A DNA stretch of 64,000 nucleotides from Methylobacteriaceae bacterium (GCA_020638135.1 JACKJE010000007.1:62001-126000); one strand, 5' to 3'. Shown: positions 8,159 through 17,660, numbered from the stretch's first letter. Notes: a model not told the origin generated them from the sequence alone. Numbers and translations: made by a program.

Positions 8159-10966
8159 TCAGTAACCGGGAACGCGAAGTCTCGCGGAGCGCTGGATGAA
8201 GGTCGCCGCGTCTGCGATGAGCTTCTGAAGATGTTTCTGGTCTGGCGCCGGCGACTGGAGAAAAGCGGGCGCAAGATCCATCAGTGAGAACGTCAATTCG
8301 AGCGTCGGCGACTTCTGTGCGACCTCGTGTTCGAGCTTTTCGAGGGCGGCCTTGGCTGCGTCAGGATTTCCGGCGCGGGCCAGCATGATCAGGCCGCCGA
8401 CGGCCGCGCCAATCGGGCCGGAGCCTTTCTTGAACTGGGCAGCGTCGAGGACGTGCCGCGCCTGCGGACCAGTTAGTGATAGGGTCAGGGCGTCGTCGGA
8501 GACGGCGCCGATCGTCGCGAGGCTGGCGCGGAACGCGCGCTGGCGCTCGAGCGCTGCGGCCGACTGGCGTTTGTCAGCGGGCTTCAGGCCGGCCTTTTGG
8601 CGCAGCTCGATCTCGGACGAGCCGGCAGGCGTCAGTCCGACGATGCGTCCGAGAGCCAGTCCTTCGGCAAGCTTCGGCCGCGCGCGCTCGATCTGTTCTG
8701 GATCGTCTATGATGGACAGCGCGACCTCGCAGGAATCGAAGATCTCGTGGACGTGCTTCGGGGTCGTCGGATCGTAGGTGACGACGCTTGCGGCGATCGA
8801 CGGGTCGTTTCGCAATTCCGAAATGCGCTTTCGCGCTTTCTGCCAGGCAGCGAGCAGCAAGAGCTGCTGGGGAGCGATCTTGTCAGGCTCGGACAGGATG
8901 ACCGAGCGAAGCGGGAATTCGAAATCCTGTCGCGCGACCGCCCGTTGGATCATGTGTTTCGTCGCAGCGTCCATCAGATTTATGAACTGGCCATTCTGCA
9001 TCAGGTCGAGGATGACCGAGATATCGGTTTTGGTCTGCGGCTTCTGGTAGGCGCCGATATAAGGCGTGTTGGGGAGCTTGTAGCGGAGCGCCGCGAACAT
9101 CTTGTGCTGGCCAGGGGTCGGCTCCATGACGACTGGCGGATAGGGCGGCGGCGTCATGCCCATGAACGCGGCGTAGAGCCGCGCATCTTCGAGCGTTCCG
9201 CAAAGCCGGGTTGCCGTGGTCTTGGTCTCGTCGTCGAGGATCGCGACGAGCCAGCCCGGCAGGCCGTCGGAATTCTCCGGGTAGATGCCGGAGGCCTTCA
9301 GGTCCCAGAACAGAGCGGTTTTGCTCAGGAACCGTTCCGTGACGCGGTCTTTGCGAACCCGTCTGAGGCCATAGAGGCCGTTGGCGAACGGGATTGGCGC
9401 CGGAGACGGCGTGACGGCCTCCGCCATCGTGGGGTCGGTTTCGTCCTCGAACCGGTGTGTGGGCTCGCTTGCAAGCCGCTTTGCGATCTCGCGGGCGCGC
9501 TCGTCGACCTGTAACGCAAGCTCCGGGTCGGCGTCGAACCACATCTCGAACTGCGCCCGGATTGGCGCGATGAGCGAGCGCACATGCATGCGGGACCGTT
9601 CCGGGTTGCCGCGCCGCATCGCATCGATATCCTGATGCGTGAAAAATGTACTGTCTCCGAGATCCACGAAGAGCTGGTGATCCTTGCCCGGCGCGCTGCG
9701 TTCGCCGCGGCCGGCGAGCTGCTTGTAAGGAGCGAGACCGCGCTGCCGGCAAGCGAGGATATTGAGGTCGGTGATCGGAACGTCGGTGCCGACGCCTAGA
9801 GCATTGACGTTGACGAGAACGTCGATTTCGCCGACCCGCGCAGCAGCCAGCAGATCTTCGCGAAGCGTGCGCTTCGGCCCGCCAAAAGCCTCGAACGCTT
9901 CGAGCTCGACGCCGTCTCGCCATACCACCGTTTCTTCGGCGACGACGAACCCGATCGAGGGATGGCTTCCGGCCTTTTTGTGTCCGGGCGGCAGGGTTGC
10001 GAGCGACAGGGTTTCTGCCAGGCGACGGGCAAAGGCGACGGAATCACAGTGGATCATCGCCAGGCGGCGGCCGGCGGCGCGCTCGCGCCAGATTGAGATC
10101 GTGGCGGCGACAATGAGGTCGCCGATCGCGCTGTCGGAAGGCGATGCGTCGTCGGCGAAAAAGCGAGAAAACGCGCCTGCGGACGCTTGATCGATCGATT
10201 TCTTGTCAGCAACCAGCTTGCGGAACGTGTCGTCGATCAGGTTGGTGACTTCCTGGCCGAGTTTTGCCTCGAAGTCGCGGGCGGCCAGTTCGAACTTCGT
10301 CCGCACTGTGCGGCCGGTCGCCAGAACCTCGTTGTATGAGGCAACGGCGATCAGATCCTGCTCGACGCTTGCGTCGAAGGGCGTGAGCGGATCGCGGCCG
10401 TCGGTGCGCCAAGGGGTCGCTGTAAGGATGATGCCGAAGCCATTTGTTTCGGCGATTTGCGCCAGAGCCTCTGCCAGCTTCTCGGCGGCCGTCTTGTGGC
10501 CTTCGTCGATCATGACGCAGCCGCCGCGCCGACCGAAATCCTTGAGCTGGGCGATGAAGGCTGGGTCGTCGAGCTTGTTCACGATCGACATCATCGTCGC
10601 GAAGGTGACGTCGCCGCTGAGCGTGTCACGAACGATCCCCGGGTGGTCGAGGTTCTCGTTCTTGGCGATGAAGGCGCCGACCTTCGCTGCGGCAAAGCGC
10701 GGGACGCGCTGGACCTGCCGCAGGTTCTGGCGAAGGAGGGCGATGTCTGGATGCAGCGCGAGGATCGGCGTCCTCAGAGTGAGGGCGTCTTCGACCGCGG
10801 CAGCGACGAAGAGGCTCTTTCCCGATCCGGTCGGCGCGAGCACGGCGCCGGAGCGGCGGGCGCGGATCGCGTCCGCGATGTTGGCCATGATCCGGTCCTG
10901 GTAGGGCTCGGCGATCATGTCGCCAAACGTGCGGCGCATGGCGTTTGTGGGCGCGGGAGCGTTCAT
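8159..10966 (-). CDS. SF2 DEAD/DEAH-type helicase, copy 2
   Basis: A 935-residue superfamily 2 helicase. Motif I is APTGSGKS (44-51), motif II is MIDEGHK with a DEGH box (154-157), motif III TATP (182-185), and motif VI QLAGRGER (416-423). The family moves on or unwinds DNA or RNA with ATP; the substrate is unknown. ATG 10966 begins MNAPAPTNAMRR and precedes the shared IAEPYQDRI block. It is a clear paralog of the 868-residue helicase at 2525-5131, with the same order of blocks even after motif VI (F..WF..DP.L). The last 500 residues differ more and probably set the specific role. Confidence 0.85.
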   Translation of the reverse strand: MNAPAPTNAMRRTFGDMIAEPYQDRIMANIADAIRARRSGAVLAPTGSGKSLFVAAAVEDALTLRTPILALHPDIALLRQNLRQVQRVPRFAAAKVGAFIAKNENLDHPGIVRDTLSGDVTFATMMSIVNKLDDPAFIAQLKDFGRRGGCVMIDEGHKTAAEKLAEALAQIAETNGFGIILTATPWRTDGRDPLTPFDASVEQDLIAVASYNEVLATGRTVRTKFELAARDFEAKLGQEVTNLIDDTFRKLVADKKSIDQASAGAFSRFFADDASPSDSAIGDLIVAATISIWRERAAGRRLAMIHCDSVAFARRLAETLSLATLPPGHKKAGSHPSIGFVVAEETVVWRDGVELEAFEAFGGPKRTLREDLLAAARVGEIDVLVNVNALGVGTDVPITDLNILACRQRGLAPYKQLAGRGERSAPGKDHQLFVDLGDSTFFTHQDIDAMRRGNPERSRMHVRSLIAPIRAQFEMWFDADPELALQVDERAREIAKRLASEPTHRFEDETDPTMAEAVTPSPAPIPFANGLYGLRRVRKDRVTERFLSKTALFWDLKASGIYPENSDGLPGWLVAILDDETKTTATRLCGTLEDARLYAAFMGMTPPPYPPVVMEPTPGQHKMFAALRYKLPNTPYIGAYQKPQTKTDISVILDLMQNGQFINLMDAATKHMIQRAVARQDFEFPLRSVILSEPDKIAPQQLLLLAAWQKARKRISELRNDPSIAASVVTYDPTTPKHVHEIFDSCEVALSIIDDPEQIERARPKLAEGLALGRIVGLTPAGSSEIELRQKAGLKPADKRQSAAALERQRAFRASLATIGAVSDDALTLSLTGPQARHVLDAAQFKKGSGPIGAAVGGLIMLARAGNPDAAKAALEKLEHEVAQKSPTLELTFSLMDLAPAFLQSPAPDQKHLQKLIADAATFIQRSARLRVPGY

Positions 10967-11174
10967 CACTGGCTTTCGGGGCAAATCGAGGAGGAAATCT
11001 AAGTCCCAGGAATGGGAAAAGGAAGCCAAGATTGTTCCGTTTCCTCGTAGGGCGTGGTTGCAGCCACGGATTATCAGGGTACCATCGTTGCGAGGCCGTG
11101 TTGGGGCCAGCATTCGTCGAGAGAGGCGGAATACGGGAGCGCAGGCCGTAAGGCCGCGCGAGAGGGACCCGGCG

Positions 11175-11194
11175 TTGTTCCGTGCGGAGAACAA
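11175..11194 (+). promoter_or_regulatory. TTGTTC inverted repeat before the 387-residue gene
   Basis: TTGTTC-CGTGCGGA-GAACAA is a perfect 6-bp inverted repeat, and TTGTTCCGT is a variant of the recurring ATTATTCCGTC motif. It ends 2 bp before the GTG start at 11197, so binding here could block both transcription and ribosome entry. The 215 bp between the divergent helicase and this gene also holds a second ATTGTTCCGTT copy at about 11034. Confidence 0.35.
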
Positions 11195-11196
11195 TA

Positions 11197-12360
11197 GTGG
11201 CGTCCCTGTCGTTTGCCGGAAAATTGCAACGTCTCTGTCTTGCGCTCGATTTGGTCGGCGCCGGGATGGCGATCGGGATCAAGGATCGCGAGCGGTATAT
11301 CGATCCGCTTCTGGGGCCGGGCTGGGAATCCGTCGCCCGGGCGATCGTTCAGCGCGCAGCCGCGCCGGTCTGGCTGGCCTCGGCGTTCGAGGACGTCGTC
11401 GGCGGCGACGGCGTTGTTTCTGAAGCGGTGCTCGCGACTTTACATGATGAAGCGTGCCAGAGCGCCGTTGGCCTTGGCCAGTTCGCGACGGCTTCGAGCA
11501 TGGTCAGGGCATGCGCGATATCATGGGCGCCCAAGAACTGGGGCCTCGGCGACGGTGAATCTGCGCTGGCGGCGGCCCTCAACGATGCCGCGTCTCGGTA
11601 TATTGCCGAGGGAAGGGCGCCTTGCGGGTTTCGGGCTGCCGTCGACGAGGTCGCTGCCCGCTACGGGGTTTGTCAGGACAACGAAGCCGTAGGCGTGCGT
11701 CTGGCTTTGTTGTCGAGCGCCTATCGTAGCGTGTGGCTGCGCCGGGCTGTCGAGGCGGCGTTGGCAGAGAGCGGCGGGCCGAAGGGCAAATCGAGGCTCA
11801 GGGACAGCCAGCTGTCGTTAAAGCTGAGGGACGAAGCTGCGTTCGTTGCGAAAACGAGGACGCTTCGCACCAGCGACGGGGTCGAGCGGGCGCGCCGGCG
11901 GGCACGGCTCGACGAGCGCATCGAGTTCTATTGTTCCGTCGGGTTCGATCTGTCGGGCCTGGATGAAGAGGCCCGCCGAAGACTTGTATCCAAGGGCGTT
12001 TTTGCCCGCGATGGAAAGCTGCGGCTTCTGGTCGACCGGCGCTTCGTTCGTGAGGCAGCGGCGATCGTCGGCGCGGTTTCCGATCAGGCGTCGGCAATCG
12101 TTCGCTTCCTGCATGAAAACCGGCGGGCGATCGATATGCCCGATGGCGAATGTCTCGAGGAGCTGGCGTTGCACAGCGCTGGCGACGTCGCTGTTATTTT
12201 CAATTGCGAGGCTCTTGCCGTTGCAGCCGCAGGCAGGGACGCAAGCGCCGATGAGCGCGCAGCGCGCGATTTGGACGAGGTTTTGTTTGAAACTCGGCGG
12301 GCGATGCTGCGCATCGAACCAGGCGATGCAATGCCGGAGTTTTTCGCGGTTCCGGCCTAG
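11197..12360 (+). CDS. Hypothetical protein
   Basis: A 387-residue, Ala/Arg-rich soluble protein with helical character, no membrane segment and no motif I recognise. I chose GTG 11197 because GGAG lies 7 bases upstream; a GTG at 11182 would sit inside the inverted repeat, and ATG 11266 is also possible. It is divergent from helicase 2 and converges with the Lon-like ATPase, with which it shares the four bases CTAG as overlapping stop codons. The basic segment around residue 215-235 (RTSDGVERARRRARLDERIE) could bind nucleic acid. Confidence 0.55.
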   Translation: MASLSFAGKLQRLCLALDLVGAGMAIGIKDRERYIDPLLGPGWESVARAIVQRAAAPVWLASAFEDVVGGDGVVSEAVLATLHDEACQSAVGLGQFATASSMVRACAISWAPKNWGLGDGESALAAALNDAASRYIAEGRAPCGFRAAVDEVAARYGVCQDNEAVGVRLALLSSAYRSVWLRRAVEAALAESGGPKGKSRLRDSQLSLKLRDEAAFVAKTRTLRTSDGVERARRRARLDERIEFYCSVGFDLSGLDEEARRRLVSKGVFARDGKLRLLVDRRFVREAAAIVGAVSDQASAIVRFLHENRRAIDMPDGECLEELALHSAGDVAVIFNCEALAVAAAGRDASADERAARDLDEVLFETRRAMLRIEPGDAMPEFFAVPA

Positions 12361-13655
12361 ATCAGCGCGATTTGAGACCGTCGACCCTCGGGCGTTTGCA
12401 GGTCGCTTGCGATGACGGCCGTGCGGTCCTGAGTGGCTGCTTGGGCCATTGCTCTTTCGATCGAGCGGCGAACGCCGCGGAAGGAGCCTTGAGGGAGCGC
12501 TTCGAGGAATTCTTCAGACGGCTCGCGATCGAAAGCGTGGAGATAATAAGCGTTCACCTCTTCGTAGATGGATCGGCAGATCTTGAGCCGCACGCCGGCG
12601 GTTGGGGCAGTGGCCTGAATGATCTCGAGGCGATCGAGGATCGGCTGAGGAAAATGCGAGAGATCGTTTGCCGAGAAGATCCACGAGATGTGCGAGGCGT
12701 CGATTTCAAATCCGAGAAATTCATCGACGAATTTCGCCGCCGTCTCGCGTTCGAGCAGCGGGTAGAATGCCGCGTATGGGTTTCGGTCGTTCGTCGAGGC
12801 GGTGTTCGCCTTGTCGAACTCGTCCACCAGGATGATCGGATTGGCGGTCGGCGTTTCTATGAGGCGACGCGCGATGACGCCGCAGGTTGCGCCATTCCAT
12901 GTTCGGTGTGAGCCGAACCACGCAAAGGCGCTCGGCATCAAGGTCATGTTGTAGGCCTGCATGGGCAGGCCAGCAGCTGCTGCGATCCGCGACAGGGCAT
13001 AGGTCTTGCCGAGGCCCGGTTGCCCGACCAGTAGGATCGGCCGGAACTGCAGCGGCATTTGCGCGCGGGCAAGAAGCTGCGTTTCACCTGCGAGCCTGCG
13101 GACGAGCGGCGCCAGATGGGGAAAATCGTCGGCCGCTGCGTTCAGCCGGGCGGCGATGTCGGCGGTCGCGTGTGTAAGCCGCCTTTCATGCCGTGGCATA
13201 CCCCAGTCGCGTTCGAAGCGCGCGAGCGCCTTCCGCACGGGGTCGCTGCTGTCGGAATGATTATTCCGCGCATCGAGGCCGTGTGCGGCGAGATCGGCGG
13301 GCGCGATCAGCTGGATCCGGGTGTATGGATGTTCGGATGAGGGGGACGTCGACTTGTCGTTTGCAGCGACGACCTGGAGCGGGCGAGGCCCTGACAGGGA
13401 AACCACGTCGAGCGGCGCGCCGCCAATGGACAGGGTCGGCGGGGCGGGAGCTTCTCCCGTTTCGACCTGCTCGCTCCTTGTGTAGAGCAGGCGCAGGGCG
13501 GACAGCGACGGCAGCGGCGGACGGCGAGATGGCTGGACCGGGAGCGCGTCTGGCGCGCGCAGGCGCGTTAGCGCCCGGCCAAGGGTATGAAGTTCGCGTT
13601 GGGCGCCGGTTGGCTGGGCGTCATCGTCGTCTGCGGTCGTCATCAAAGATGCCAA
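12357..13655 (-). CDS. Lon-like AAA+ ATPase without protease domain
   Basis: A 432-residue AAA+ protein. After an unstructured, Pro-rich N-terminus (1-100) comes an ATPase module: Walker A GQPGLGKT (211-218), Walker B ILVDEFDK (275-282), sensor 1 FSAND (327-331), arginine-finger line ILDRLEII (339-346) and sensor 2 in GSFRGVRRSIERA (390-402). These details are closest to the ATPase of Lon (GVR..ER, DR.E.I), but no peptidase domain follows. Likely an ATP-driven remodelling factor; partner unknown. A second ATG four codons in (13643) could be the start. The stop shares CTAG with the convergent gene. Confidence 0.75.
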   Translation of the reverse strand: MASLMTTADDDDAQPTGAQRELHTLGRALTRLRAPDALPVQPSRRPPLPSLSALRLLYTRSEQVETGEAPAPPTLSIGGAPLDVVSLSGPRPLQVVAANDKSTSPSSEHPYTRIQLIAPADLAAHGLDARNNHSDSSDPVRKALARFERDWGMPRHERRLTHATADIAARLNAAADDFPHLAPLVRRLAGETQLLARAQMPLQFRPILLVGQPGLGKTYALSRIAAAAGLPMQAYNMTLMPSAFAWFGSHRTWNGATCGVIARRLIETPTANPIILVDEFDKANTASTNDRNPYAAFYPLLERETAAKFVDEFLGFEIDASHISWIFSANDLSHFPQPILDRLEIIQATAPTAGVRLKICRSIYEEVNAYYLHAFDREPSEEFLEALPQGSFRGVRRSIERAMAQAATQDRTAVIASDLQTPEGRRSQIALI

Positions 13656-13724
13656 GCGGTGAGCTTCGTCTCTGACGAGTTTGCAGAAATGGCTGGCGAA
13701 GGGAAGTCCCCGTGGCCAAGTTGT

Positions 13725-14552
13725 TCAGCGAACAGGCGTCTTCTGCTTTTCGAGACGCGCAAGCCAGTCTTCGAGCTGTTCCACCGTCGCGGTGAAAGCC
13801 GGGGTTTTTCCGTCATTCGGCGTCAGCGTGAACAACGCGTTGTACCGTGTGCGGGAAGTGCGCGCTTCGAGGACGCTGACCTTTTTGATGGCGGAGAAGC
13901 GTTTTGTCGCCATCAGCTTTTCAGGCAGGTCGGCTGGCGGCGCGTCCGCCCCCTTGGTCGTGGCCGCGGCGTAATTTTCCATCATTGATGGGCGAGCGAT
14001 CGCGAGCCCGGGCCTGTTGTGGCCGGGGCGCAGCCACGGATCGCTCCAGATCGCCATGTCGGCGGTTTCCGAGCCTTCGGCGAGGACGTCGAGGAGTTGG
14101 CATGCGGCTGGACCGCGGGCGCCGATCAGAAAGCCGTTGCGCGACCAGGCGCCGACCGGGTGCTGGTGCGGCTCCTTGATGGCTTGTTCGATGAAAGCCG
14201 TCAGGTGGGGGTGAGCGACGGTCTGGTCGCGGCTTGGCGTCGTGAGATAGCCAAAGACCTGCATGACGGACTTGTCGGCCAGGTCCACGTCGTTGTGGAC
14301 CCAATTGTTCACCCGGTTTGCGGCGACGGTCGATATTTTGCGGAAGCGGATTCCAGGCGCGCGCTCGCGGTTGACCGCCACGCCAAGCGCGCGCAGCAGG
14401 AGCGCGCCGCTCGGATAGGGGTGATCTGGGCCGGCGGTCATGTAGACGCCGACCACACGACCGGCAAAGATCAGCGGCTCGACCCGCGCTGCAAGCGCTA
14501 ATGGTCCTGGCGAGGCATCGGCCTCGTCAGGTGTGGGACGCTGGGCGTTCAC
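13725..14552 (-). CDS. Hypothetical protein
   Basis: A 275-residue soluble protein with mixed alpha/beta composition and no motif I recognise. Notable segments are YMTAGPDHPYPSGALLLRAL near residue 37 and SVMQVFGYLTTPSRDQTVAHPH near 93. Its ATG overlaps the stop of the 185-residue gene as ATGA, so the two are co-translated. It ends 69 bp before the AAA+ gene and may share its transcript. Function unknown. Confidence 0.55.
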   Translation of the reverse strand: MNAQRPTPDEADASPGPLALAARVEPLIFAGRVVGVYMTAGPDHPYPSGALLLRALGVAVNRERAPGIRFRKISTVAANRVNNWVHNDVDLADKSVMQVFGYLTTPSRDQTVAHPHLTAFIEQAIKEPHQHPVGAWSRNGFLIGARGPAACQLLDVLAEGSETADMAIWSDPWLRPGHNRPGLAIARPSMMENYAAATTKGADAPPADLPEKLMATKRFSAIKKVSVLEARTSRTRYNALFTLTPNDGKTPAFTATVEQLEDWLARLEKQKTPVR

Positions 14553-15106
14553 GGCGAACTATCCCTTCGCTTCTTGCTCTTCTTCTTTGATTTCGTGGTC
14601 ATAGCGACCACGTCACTTGTGGCGTTGACGATGTCAACTGTTGTGTCGGCGGCGACCACGTCGGCTTGCTTCGGTTTGGGACTGCGCGGTTGCTTTGCGG
14701 CTTTCCGCTTGCCTTTGGGCTTGGGACTAGCCGGGAGGGCCCAGTCTGGCAAAGCGGGTCGCGGCCAGACGATTTTTGTGAATTCGCAAGCAGCAATTCC
14801 GCGCTCGAACAAAGAGTAGTCGGGCGTCGTGCCTGGATAGACGCCATAGCCTTCGTCTCGGAGTTCGGCGAATGCGTCATGTTCAATGGAAGCGTCTTTC
14901 TCGTCGGCGGTCATGTAGATCAGAGCGAAATCAAAACCCTTTGATTTCTGTAGCTCGATCTTGCGGCGCGCTTGAGCAATGAGCGAGGGATCGTCTTCCA
15001 GAGCGGAGACCTGGTCAGTCTGGAGGTCGAGCAACGCATGGGACGACGATCCCTCGAAAATTGTGGCCGGGCGGACGATGTCGGCGGTTCTATCATTAGC
15101 GACCAT
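14549..15106 (-). CDS. Hypothetical protein with basic tail
   Basis: A 185-residue protein. The N-terminal two thirds hold FDFALIYMTADEKDASIEHD and a CEFTKIVWPRP segment. The last 50 residues are strongly basic and low in complexity (PKPKGKRKAAKQPRSPKPKQ and KSKKKSKKRRDSSP), as in nucleic-acid-binding tails. No domain recognised. It overlaps the next gene by ATGA. Confidence 0.55.
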   Translation of the reverse strand: MVANDRTADIVRPATIFEGSSSHALLDLQTDQVSALEDDPSLIAQARRKIELQKSKGFDFALIYMTADEKDASIEHDAFAELRDEGYGVYPGTTPDYSLFERGIAACEFTKIVWPRPALPDWALPASPKPKGKRKAAKQPRSPKPKQADVVAADTTVDIVNATSDVVAMTTKSKKKSKKRRDSSP

Positions 15107-15167
15107 AGAAAACTCGATCCGGTGTTGAAAAGGTGAACAAAACTGGATTCATGGTGAATCCGGCGAC

Positions 15168-15793
15168 CTAGATTGCCCTGATGACCGCGACTGCTGTCGC
15201 AACGGCCTGAATATCTTGAGCGATCAGGGCATGATGCGGCGAGCGGGGATCGATCGGCTCGAAAATTCTTGCTCCGCTCCTGATGATGTAGGAGCACAGG
15301 AGGGCATAGTCGACCCTCGCGGGCCGAATTAGCGCGATATCTCCGGGCCTTGCCTGCGCTTTTCGGTCGAAGACGCAAACGGCTCCGCCACGAAGTTTGT
15401 CATGGTGGATCTGCCTCGACTGGATGCGGAGCGCGAATATATCGGCCTTTGCAACGATTTCGGGGGGAATCGAGATGGTCGGGCCGCTTCGTCTCAAAAC
15501 GCTCAGTCTTACGTTGAGATCGATTCTTCCGGCAACGGGAGCGCTCACGCAAAAACCGTTGTCCATTTTTTGGGCGTCTGGCGTGGGGCGCGGCAGGATC
15601 GTGATCGAGCGCGCCCGTCGGGGCGTCCGCCTGATGTATCCGCTTTTTCGAGCGAAACGAGGAGATGGTGGACGCTCGACGGCGCGGACAGGCCGAGAGC
15701 GATTGCCATTTCGGCTACACTTGGGCCAACGGCGCTCTGCCGAGCGCGGGCGGTGATGAAATCCAGAAGCTGCTGTTGGCGAGGCGTCAGCAT
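15168..15793 (-). pseudogene. LexA/S24-like repressor with a frameshift
   Basis: The first frame starts at ATG 15793 and encodes a LexA-type helix-turn-helix: MLTPRQQQLLDFITARARQS, then GPSVAEMAIALGLSAPSSVH and HLLVSLEK. At CTCGAAAAAGCGG (about 15650) the reading must shift -1; then GYIRRTPRRARSITIL continues in the other frame, which runs to 15168. The expected LexA line is LEK.GYIRR..RRAR.I, so the two frames were one gene. The second part is a degenerate S24 domain: the usual Ala-Gly cleavage site reads GRIDLN, the Ser is in IQSRQ, and the Lys of the catalytic pair is missing. Even unshifted it would not self-cleave. A 5-A run at the break leaves programmed -1 frameshifting possible. Confidence 0.6.
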
Positions 15794-15824
15794 CGGTGCA
15801 TCCTCGTCTTCACGGAGAAAAGCA

Positions 15825-16826
15825 GTGACGGAAGAACGGAACACGCGTGAGGCCCGGATCGGGTCGCTCGATCTGCTGCGGATTGGCGCTGCAGGCGTCG
15901 TGGTCTGCGGACACGCGCTTGCGGTTGCGGGTTTAGGCGAAGCGCCGGGCCCGAAGACTTGGGCACATTGGGTTGTGCTCGCAGGGCAGCCTGCGGTCGA
16001 CTTGTTCTTTGTTCTGTCAGGGTTTGTTCTCGCCCAGGCGGCGTCGTCATCCCTTTTGGGACGCTACCTCGTGTCTCGGGCAGTCAGGCTGTGGCCGGTG
16101 GTCGCTGTGGCGATCCTGCTGGGGCTGCTGCTGCGCCCTTTCGAGGGAGCTTGCAGGTCGTATCTTTGTTCGACCGATGGCCTCTCCGCGGGGGCCGTCG
16201 CGAGACTGGCGCTTTTTCTCGGCAGCCTCGATGACGCGCGCACGGTCGTGCCGCCTCTCTGGTCGATTGGGCCGGAATTCTGGTCGTCCATCCTGGCGCC
16301 GGCGGTCGCTGAGGCAAGCGGTCTTGGCCGACGCGCCGCCTTGGCGTTGGCGGCATCGGTCGCAGCAATCGGGATCGCCATGATCGGCCCGTGGCCGTCC
16401 GGCTTGATCTGCGCGCCCTTTTTACTGTCTGGCGTGGTGCTGGCGGCAGCGCCGCCGGCCGGTCGACGCGGCGGGATGGTTTTGCTTCTGGGCCTGCTGG
16501 CGCTTTGCGCCTGCGTGCGGCTCGAGGAGATCTATGTAGGGCGATTTGTTTCGTCGGCTGCGGCCTGCGTTGTGGTCTGGGGCGCAGCCTCCGTTGGGGT
16601 GCGGCCGCGCAACTGGATTTCAGCGGCTGGACGCATCAGTTTCCCGCTTTATGCAATTCATTTTCCGATCATCGCTGTGTCGGCGACGTGGGGCTGGAGC
16701 GGGATCGCGCTTGGGATCGTCTGCGCCATCGCAGTCGCGGCGTTCGTTGAGCGCTTCGTCGATGCGCCGGCGGTCGCCCTGGCGCGCCGGGTGAGGCGGG
16801 CAGGGCTGCGCCTGCAGCAGGCATAA
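15825..16826 (+). CDS. Acyltransferase 3 family membrane protein (OafA/YrhL type)
   Basis: A 333-residue polytopic inner-membrane protein. SLDLLRIGAAGVVVCGHAL carries the R.GA...V...H pattern of the family and is followed by DLFFVLSGFVLA; about ten hydrophobic segments follow. Members transfer acetyl or other acyl groups to sugars of lipopolysaccharide, O-antigen or other surface polymers. GTG 15825 has GGAG 7 bases upstream. The gene is divergent from the LexA-like gene, with 31 bp between starts, so it may have been the repressor's target. Possible role: changing a surface glycan, for example a phage receptor; this is inference. Confidence 0.75.
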   Translation: MTEERNTREARIGSLDLLRIGAAGVVVCGHALAVAGLGEAPGPKTWAHWVVLAGQPAVDLFFVLSGFVLAQAASSSLLGRYLVSRAVRLWPVVAVAILLGLLLRPFEGACRSYLCSTDGLSAGAVARLALFLGSLDDARTVVPPLWSIGPEFWSSILAPAVAEASGLGRRAALALAASVAAIGIAMIGPWPSGLICAPFLLSGVVLAAAPPAGRRGGMVLLLGLLALCACVRLEEIYVGRFVSSAAACVVVWGAASVGVRPRNWISAAGRISFPLYAIHFPIIAVSATWGWSGIALGIVCAIAVAAFVERFVDAPAVALARRVRRAGLRLQQA

Positions 16827-16843
16827 GCCAGGCGGGAGAGGCG

Positions 16844-17641
16844 TCAGATCGTCAATTCGAGCTGGCGCGGCGGTTCTGCTGGCGCGGCTGGCGCGAGCGG
16901 CAGCTCCGCTTCCTCGTCTGGCCCGCGGAAATCGGCGATGACGATCTCGACCGTCGGCGCCGCGCCGTGCCAATCGTTGCGCCAAAGCGCGGTGTCGATG
17001 CCGCAGTTCGGCGACAGGGCGATTCCAGTGTCGCGGCGGAATTTTTCGTAGCTTTCCGACGTCCGCATCCGAAAGTTTTGCCGGCCGGAATATTCGAACG
17101 GCGCCGAGGTCTGCGGGATGATGAAGACGCCGAAATCGGCGATGTGCGATGCGCGTTCGATGACCGCGAACTCGAAATTGTGTCGGACGCCGGCGGCGCG
17201 TGTGGCAGGCCGGCCGAAGGGTGGATTGGATATCGCCACGGTGAAGTGGCCGAGCGAAGCGTAGTCCATGGTGAGGGCGTCGCCGACGATCCATTCTGCG
17301 TCGGGGACGATCTTGCGCCCGATTGCGGCGTATGCCGGATTGAGTTCGACGCACACCAGCCGGTCGATCTTTCGGTCGCCAAGGGTCGACCAGAACGTCA
17401 GGCCGCCGATGCCTGCGCAAATATCGATCATGGCGGTGCTTTCGCCGGGCACTTCGACCGCGAAAGTTCTGGCCATATCGGGTGGAGTGAAGAAGGCGCC
17501 GGCCATGCCTGTCAGGTGGGCAGCGTCTTCGCGCCAGTTCTCGAGGACGAATATGCGTTCGTCGATCGACAGGTGGTCTTTGGTGAGGATCTTTTCGGCT
17601 TCGAGATGGGCGCGCGACTGCGCCTTCGACAGTTTGGCCAT
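16844..17641 (-). CDS. Putative DNA adenine N6-methyltransferase
   Basis: A 265-residue SAM-dependent methyltransferase. Motif I is IDICAGIGGLTF (72-83), the acidic motif II end is CVELNP (97-102), and the catalytic motif IV is SNPPFG (138-143), typical of adenine or exocyclic-amine methylation. FFTPPDMA near 50 is the N-terminal loop often seen in DNA methyltransferases. No restriction endonuclease is adjacent, so it is likely an orphan enzyme that marks the element's DNA. A GACGGC-GTTT-GCCGTC palindrome lies 20 bp upstream of the ATG. Confidence 0.75.
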   Translation of the reverse strand: MAKLSKAQSRAHLEAEKILTKDHLSIDERIFVLENWREDAAHLTGMAGAFFTPPDMARTFAVEVPGESTAMIDICAGIGGLTFWSTLGDRKIDRLVCVELNPAYAAIGRKIVPDAEWIVGDALTMDYASLGHFTVAISNPPFGRPATRAAGVRHNFEFAVIERASHIADFGVFIIPQTSAPFEYSGRQNFRMRTSESYEKFRRDTGIALSPNCGIDTALWRNDWHGAAPTVEIVIADFRGPDEEAELPLAPAAPAEPPRQLELTI

Positions 17642-17660
17642 GACGAGAATGCCTCGGGCG

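Noticed and set aside
13254..13269. CGGAAT-GATT-ATTCCG palindrome as an operator
   Set aside because: It lies in the middle of the Lon-like ATPase coding region, far from any start codon; chance is likely.
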